Origin: Treponema sp. UBA6988
Lineage (GTDB): Bacteria; Spirochaetota; Spirochaetia; Treponematales; Treponemataceae
Direction: 5' to 3'
Length of the DNA: 21,715 nt
Assembly (NCBI GenBank): GCA_002448445.1
Contig: DJYC01000106.1
Span: 1 to 21,715, forward strand
The notes under the pieces were generated by a model. It was given only the letters and a program-made list of their open reading frames with translations, did no database searches and had not been told where the DNA came from. Made by a program: the position numbers and the translations under genes. Positions 1-7,100 of this stretch are shown here, one piece after another (the stretch's first letter is position 1; each line of letters begins with the position of its first letter).

Positions 1-34
1 TTTCCCCCAACAAATACCTATTTGGTGGGGGAAA
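1..34. repeat. Inverted repeat, possible terminator stem
   Basis: Two 16-base arms (1-16 and 19-34) are complementary with one mismatch (position 10 against 25) around a 2-base centre. The arms end in runs of C and G (CCCCC/GGGGG), so an RNA hairpin would be very stable. It lies 69 bases past the stop of the last minus-strand gene and could terminate the long operon. The U-tract needed for an intrinsic terminator would lie outside the window. A REP-like palindrome or a mobile-element end is also possible. Confidence 0.5.
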
Positions 35-103
35 ATGGCATTTTTTGGCAAATCCAGAAAACGCTATATATGGCCACTTAAAAAATGCGGCTAACATAGT
101 TAA

Positions 104-676
104 TTAATCTATTAAAAATTCAATTTTTCCGTAAGCCGTTTGTTTACCCTCCAACTTTATTCCGCGTTCATTTAACTTTTTGCTATAATCAGAAAAATGG
201 CTACGATAACAAAATGGTTCTGGGCTAAAAAAAATATAAAAGTGCTTTTCTTTTGACTGCCCCATTAAAGTTTTTGATACGCTTCCGCTTGTTTCATCAA
301 ATTCAACTTTATAATAGTCATCAAAACCTTCTTCCAGCTTAACATTTAGCTTTATTTCATCAGAAGGATTTATCTCATATAAAAAACCTGACGGATATAC
401 GGTCACGTCATCTTTTACGTCTCCAGAGTCAGGCCTTGTTGAAAAATAAAAATCCTTTATCATCCGACTATCATCTCTGTAGAAAATCCTGCAAAAAGGA
501 TGCTCCATATCAACTGTATTAAAATAGTAAGTAGTCTGGCTTTTGTTTTTTATTACCACATCAAGGCTTCCCAAATTACTACCGTGCATGCGTTCATTAT
601 TTATTCGGCATGAATAAAAACTTACCATTTGAATTATAATTAACAACAGAATCATTATTCGTTTCTTTTCTTTCAT
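104..676 (-). CDS. Putative lipoprotein, candidate immunity protein for the RHS metalloprotease tip
   Basis: A 190-residue protein of no family I recognise. It has a basic start (MKEKKR), a hydrophobic segment at about residues 7-19 and a loose spirochaete-type lipobox FYSC with Cys23, so it is probably exported and lipidated. The mature part is rich in alternating hydrophobic and charged residues, suggesting a beta-sandwich. An Ig-like protease-inhibitor fold is possible but unproven. The ATG at 676 has AAGGA about 11 bases upstream. The gene starts 80 bases inside the 3' end of the giant RHS toxin gene, in another frame, and is as AT-rich as the toxin tip. In polymorphic toxin loci the gene directly after the tip is usually the immunity gene. 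A lipoprotein would act in the periplasm or at the surface rather than the cytoplasm. The immunity role is inferred from position only. Confidence 0.6.
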   Translation of the reverse strand: MKEKKRIMILLLIIIQMVSFYSCRINNERMHGSNLGSLDVVIKNKSQTTYYFNTVDMEHPFCRIFYRDDSRMIKDFYFSTRPDSGDVKDDVTVYPSGFLYEINPSDEIKLNVKLEEGFDDYYKVEFDETSGSVSKTLMGQSKEKHFYIFFSPEPFCYRSHFSDYSKKLNERGIKLEGKQTAYGKIEFLID

Positions 677-1169
677 TTATTCCCAATTCCTTTCTGATAG
701 TATTCTCATTAAAAATCGCGCTTCCTCCGGTTACATTTAAAAACATTGGGATTGCGTGTCCTACAAGTTCATGCATCAATATTTCCTCTGGTGTATATCT
801 ATGGGTATCTCCATTTTCCATTGGAATATCATATATGGAATCTCGTCCAGTAATAGTTACAAGTTTTAAGTTTTGGCTATAATTACATGTGACACCGCCT
901 CCACCTTCCCTTTCTACATCATAGTCAGCTGACAGAGTTCCATCTGAATATTTTCGTATTCCTGTATCAGAAATACGAATATTTATTGTTTTTGTATGAT
1001 CATTAATAGCAGCATCGATTACAGCAGAATATTTTTTTGAAGTAACTCCCTTATTGGTTTTGTTACCGTCTCTTACCAAATGATGATTTACATCAACTTT
1101 GTATTTATAATATGAATACTTATTAATAAACTGTAATACTGTATCTGCGTCTGCAAGAATATCAATATC
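597..1169 (-). other. Variable C-terminal toxin tip of the RHS protein (putative zinc metalloprotease)
   Basis: Residues 2888-3077 follow the conserved NPVRYIDPDG core end. The segment EEILMHELVGHAIP carries HExxH (H3020, E3021, H3025), the zinc-binding and catalytic motif of gluzincin-type peptidases. E3042 (in FNENT) or E3048 (in RKEL) could be the third ligand. The overall pattern recalls metallopeptidase tips of polymorphic toxins and NleD-like effectors, but no family can be assigned by eye. Base composition shifts sharply at the junction: 961-1020 has 17 G/C of 60, whereas 1321-1380 in the core has 32 of 60. This is typical of a tip exchanged by recombination. Confidence 0.75.
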
Positions 1170-4100
1170 CCTACCATCCGGGTCTATATAGCGTACCGGG
1201 TTGTTGCCCGCGTAATGGAACAAACCGGCATTGGTGTGATTAAAAATTCCTCCCATTCCGGGCAAATTTGCCATATCCTTGGCATTTGCCTTGCCTGCGG
1301 CGGGGATGTACTCTCCAAGGGCAGGGTCTGTGCTAATCCAGCGGCTGTATTTGGGGTCTAGATACCTTGCGCCATAGTAGTACAGGCCGGTCTCCTTGTC
1401 CAGCTCCTTTGCCGTGAAGCGGTAGGGCACGTCGTAGAGCGCGGTTATGTTAGTGCGCATGTCTATCCATGTCTCGCCGTAGGGCGTGTACTCTATGCGC
1501 TGGTAGACTTCGCCGTCCTGGTTTGTTACAAGCTGCGCAGAGCCAAGGTGGTCAGAGTGGTAGAAGTACTGGCTGTGCATTTCTTCGCTGTCGGTCGGGC
1601 GGTTTGCGCTGTTTACTTTTGTAACCAAGCGCTCGGTTCCAAGGAAGATGTGCTTACTGTTCTTTCCGCCGTCCAATTCAGAACCTCCGTCCTTGTGCCA
1701 GGTCCAGAAGTTGCAGAAGTAAATTGTCTCCGCATTCCTCGTGTACTTGTTGGTTCGCATTCCGTCCTCGCCGTAGACGTAGTATACGTCGTTCGTGGAG
1801 TCGTGCGATTCCGTAAGCCTGTTGCGGACGTCCCAGACGTAGGTGCGGCGGTAGTGCCTTTCCTGCCTTACTTTAGTTGTTGCATTGTCCGTCTCAAAGT
1901 AGCCCCATGCGCTGTCCACGCCGTAAACATCGTTCCCGTAGTCGGTCACGGTAACTTCCCTGCTGTCGCTTTCGGAAAGGCCGTCATATTCCTCCTGCGT
2001 TACGTTTCCGTTTGCGTCGTACTTGTAAAAGCGGTTTCCTGCTCGCTCAAGGCGGTGGGCAAAGCCCTTTGCGTATACGTAGTCTATTGCATAGTTAAGG
2101 TCATCGCCATTTCGGCTTCCTGTTAAGGTGACCTCAGAAGAAGTTTTGTTCATCATGCGGCCAAGTCCTGCTTCGTCAAAGACAAAGTTCTGCTTGTATT
2201 CGCTTACATGAACTGGCTGGCTTGCACGGTAGGGATTATGCTCCGTGCTTCCGCTTACGCTGGTGAGTTGTCCTAATGCGTCATAAGTGTAACTTTGGCT
2301 TGTCTTGTACGCGCCGCCATTTAAGCAGTCGTTGGTGTAGGACAGGATGTTTCCTAAGGTGTCAAATTTGTACTCGATGTTCTGGTACTGTATGTTGTTT
2401 TCGTTTTCCGTCCTTATGGAAGAAAGCCACCTTCTTTCCGGGTTGTATTCGTAGTCGGTTTTTACACCGTTACCGTATTCAATAAAATTTCTCTGGCCGT
2501 ATTCATCATAGCCAATGTCCTTTACGTAGGAAAAGTCATTTCCTTCCTTTGTCGTTCCGCTTACGCCGCACACGTTTCCGCCGTAGTCATAGGCATACTC
2601 CACGCGCTCTCCGTCCGGGTAGACAATTTCCTGCATGCGCCCAAGGTAGTCGCTCTTGTATTCCATGGTTGCAGTCCGGTCTTTTTTGAATCCGTCTATG
2701 TGTGAGGATATTTTTCTTGTTTCCTGCGAAATCTCTCCAAGCTTTCCGTACATGTAGCTTACGGTACCCGATGCGTCAGTCCTGGCGGCAAGCCTGCCCG
2801 CAAGGTTGCTGCGGTCGGCAGATTTTCCATACACATATACAGTATCCGTCATTTCGCCGGGATAGTCAACTCCAACAAGCCTGTTGAAGGCATCGTATTC
2901 ATAATTTATGAAGAGCCGCTTCTCGTCCATTACGGAGTCGGTTTCCTGCACCAGGTTGCCGGAGCTTTTGTCGTAATAAAATTTCTTGCACCCGGAATCC
3001 ACGCTGGAAAGGAGTGTGCGCCGACCCAGCATGTCGTATTCCACGCACACAGGGTTGTCCTCCGCGTCATAGGCAAGCGTCATCCGGCCAAGGGCATCGT
3101 ACTCATAGCGGGTGTGCGTCGCAAGCTTTCCGTCCGCGTCATATTTTGCCATGGCCACGATGTTCCCGCGCACATCCGACTTGGTTTCCGTAACGTTGCC
3201 CTGTGCATCCGTGGAGCACACTACAGCCCTTGGGTTTGCATAACTTTCTTCTATATAATAGCCTGTTTTCCACTCGCTTCCGTCCGGCAGGATGTTCAGC
3301 GTGCTGCGGTCGCGCTCGTCGTATTCATGTTCCGTTGCGTACTCAAAAGGAACTTTTTTCTCGTCAAGGTCTTCTATAGCTTCTGTTCCTTCTCCCGCTA
3401 CAAAGTAGGGCGCATACTCTTTTACAGTCCTGCCTTTTATGTCATATTCCACCGGGCCGCTCACGTTCCAGCCCTTGGTCTTTGCGCCCGTGTCTGCATC
3501 GCGAACCTCTCCCTGCTTTGCAGTCCGCACCGTCCTTCCAAGGCCGTCGCACTGTACTATGGTGCGCATTACGGACTCATCAGAGGCATCTGTCCTTATC
3601 TTTTGGTAGGTCACTGCACTCATGAGTTTTTCGTCATTGTGCATGTTGTACTCGTAGCGCACGGCAGGTACCTCGCCGGTATCGTACGGAGTGCGCATCT
3701 CGCTCAAGCGTAGCCATGAGTCGTATTTGTAGGCAAAGGAATTTCCGTTGCAGTCAGTCTCGCCCTTCTTAAGCATACGGCCATCATATTCTATGGTTCC
3801 GGCAAGACGCTCACCTTCCTTGGAAACCTGTGAGATTGTAACAGGAAGCATTTTGTTATCCCTGTCATACTCATATTCGGTTGAAACGCCTGTAGGGTAT
3901 GTAAGCCTTACTATGTTTCCGTTTTCATCGTAATCAAGCCTTGTGCCAAGGAAATCCCCGCGTGACGAGTATTCCTTAAGGCAGACCAGGGAGCCATCCG
4001 CATTGTACTCCCCTTCCCTAAGTGCCACGGTGTTTCCCGCCGCATCCTCAACCTCAATCCTTGAGGGGAGGCTCAGTATGTGTTTTTCATAGTTGGGGGC

Positions 4101-7100
4101 ATAGTCAATTTTAGCCCGGACATAGGCAGAATTTTCTTCATACTGCGTAAGGGAGATTACGTTTCCGTATTTATCGTATTCGTATTCCGTCCTGCCGCAA
4201 ACCGAGGCTGAGCTGTCCTTTTCATAATTCCGGCTTTCCTCATAAGTGGGGAGCGCAAACGGAGAAGGCTCATATTTTGTCCTGTTTTCAGAAAGCAGGG
4301 TGCCGTCCTTCGAGCGGAGTTCCCCGGAAAGGGGCATGCACTTTGTATGGTAAAGCCCTGTGTCATTGCTGTAGAGCGCCGTGCTTTTTGAGCCGTCCGC
4401 AAGGGTCGTGACTATTTTTCCAAAGCCGTAGAATTCTTTATCTAGCCTGTCGTAGCGGGCATTTGAGTATTGGTATTCAGTCTGCACCGAATGTTCTCCG
4501 TGCAGGACTTCTTTCTTGGTCACCCCGCATCCGTCGTCTGCAGTTACCGAAGACATTACGTATGAAAAATGCGGCATGTCCGCAGTTCCGTACATCCCCT
4601 TATACTCAATTTTATATGAGCCTCCAGTAGGCAGGTGCACACAATTCAAAAGTCCGGCCTTTCCTGCAATATTCTTTTTCCAGAAGGTTGCCTTGCCCGG
4701 AACCCTCATCACCTGGTCTGCCATGCCGTCACCGTCAAGGTCCGTCATGGAAACTTCAAGTGCATTCTCCGTGGCAGTTACTCCCGCTCCGCCAGAGCCG
4801 TTTCCATTTATGTTAATGAAGCAGCTTGTTGTAGGAATAGGAATTGACACCTTAAAATTGCCGCCAAGGTTTGCGTTGGATGCAACCGTAAAGTCGACGG
4901 AAAGAGAAAGCGCATTGTCTGCATCATTCAGTGCCTCTCCATACTTTTCGGCAAAAGAATATTCCCTGATAAAATTCTGAATTGCGTTCCCCACAATCTT
5001 TATGTCGCCAACAAACCCCAGGTCTCCTTCTACGTCACTTTTGATTCCTGACTTGCCAACGATACCCCATGCTGGAAGCTCAACAATCTTTTCATCCGTA
5101 AAACCGTTCCCGGAGTTGTACCTTACCTTTACCTTTACCGAGTTATCATTGTCATCAAAACGAATATAATCCGCAAGGCCGTCGCCGTTAAGGTCAAGGT
5201 ACATGCCTTGTGTTTTTGAAACGCTCGTGCTGATGTTGACAGAACCGCTTGCGCTAAAACCTGAATCAAGGCAGGTTACTGAATGTGGGTATGATTTACT
5301 TACAGAAAAACTCTTGCTGGAACCGTTAACTTTTGTTTCTGAAAGGTTAACATTTGTTTTAGCAAAGCCATAGTTTTCAGCCTCACGGCCTTTATTCAAC
5401 AGGACATTTCCTTCATCTATGTAATCCGCAAGTCCGTCTCCGTTTATGTCCAGAAGTCCTCCCTTTTGTGATGACGTTCCCCAGGATTTTCCCGTGGTAA
5501 ATCCGCCTCCCATTGACGGATTAAAATGCACGCTGACTTTCTTTCCATCCCACTTGAGGCTTATTCCACCACCTGCAGAAATGGATGCACCGTTTGTCTC
5601 CATGTCGCTTTCTGATTCCGAAATGTGGAAGCCGCTTATTTTGTACGGCTCTGCATATTTTACTTCCCCATTCTCTTCAACACAGGGGTATACGGAAATT
5701 GAGCTGCCGTCATAAATCACTATGTCTGCCCTGCCGTCTCCGTTCATGTCGCGTAGGGTCTGCGTAACATGGTTTTTGCCATCGTTGTATCCTTTTGTAC
5801 CCCCTTCACTCACGGGCCCCGCTGAAAAGTCACAGCCCCATGTAACGTCGGTACCTTCAGATTTTCCCCTTCCAACATACGGCATGCGGAAGACTTTTTG
5901 ATTGCCATTGTCTTGAGAAGCAACGTCTTCAAAAAGCCCCTCTATTTGGTAGAAGCTCTCGCCACCGGCTCTTACCGCATGCACAATGTCGCCGGAAATA
6001 AAAGGCGTAAAATACTTTGTCTCCGTCTGCCGTTTTTTATTCACGGAGCAGGACATGTTCACGCGGCCTATGAGGGCAGTATTCAGAACGGCTTCACCTG
6101 CTCCGCTTGCCCCCTCCTTTTTTAGGGGGAAGTCAGAAAGATCAAGGCCTTCCTGTTTCTCCGCCTGCATTGCCGCAGGACTGTTTTCTGTGGGAAGGTA
6201 GAAGGGAATGTCCGGCGTGCCTGCATCACTCTCGGAAACATTGCCATTCTCAGCTTTTTCCTTAAGTGCATCTTTTCTACTTTCAAATTCAGACTCGTCT
6301 TTGTCTTTATTTAACTCTTTTTGCTCTTCAATAAAAGCAGTAAGCAGCTTTGGAGAAAAGTCGCTTGTGCTGCTCCAGATTCCGTAGTACCAGTTCTTTA
6401 TTCCTCCGTAAAGGCTTTCCCCCGCCTCTATGTTGCATTCAAGATCGGCCCGTTTTTGTTTCAGAGGATTTTTTTTATCAGTAACCAGAACCTGGATTGT
6501 TTTGACGAACACCGACATGACCTGGTTCTTGTTAGAGAAATCACTTGCAGTGTCAAAGGCAAGAGCTTCCATCTTTTGCGCTTTGTGAATGAGGTTTCCG
6601 TTTTCATCAAAGCAGATAAGGGATATGTAGCCCTCGTCATCTACGTCGTATAAACAGTCTGTATTGTATGTTATTGTTTTGTCTGCGGCAAAAGGCTTTC
6701 CAGTTTCGTCATTTTTCAATTCATAGCTTACCGTACACTCAGGGAAGTAAAGCTTTATTTTTTTCCCGCCTGTTTCTGCTTTTACATCTTCTAGTTTATT
6801 TGAACCATAAAAAACTTTTCCGTCAGCGACTATGACCATCTCGCCGTCAAGCGTGTCTATGCAAAGTCCGTTTCCGGGATTCTCAGCGTCTGTCTGAGGA
6901 AGGTTCGCTTTGACCGGACTTGATTCATAAACGAATTCGGAGTCTTTGTATGAAGGTGTAATTCCGAATTTTGTATATTTCTCCAGAACCGCTTCTGTAG
7001 AATCAATATTGTCATTGTCTTTTATGTATGCCTCGTAGAAATCTTTATCAAATTTGAGACCGTTTTTTGCATCATCTTTTCTGACAATCTTTTGAAGCGT

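Noticed and set aside
1548..2126. Long plus-strand open frame (192 codons) opposite the YD-repeat region
   Set aside because: It is the antisense of the GC-richer RHS coding sequence, is Val/Ala/Cys-rich without domain pattern, and has no convincing ribosome site. The same holds for the other plus-strand frames between 2276 and 9849.
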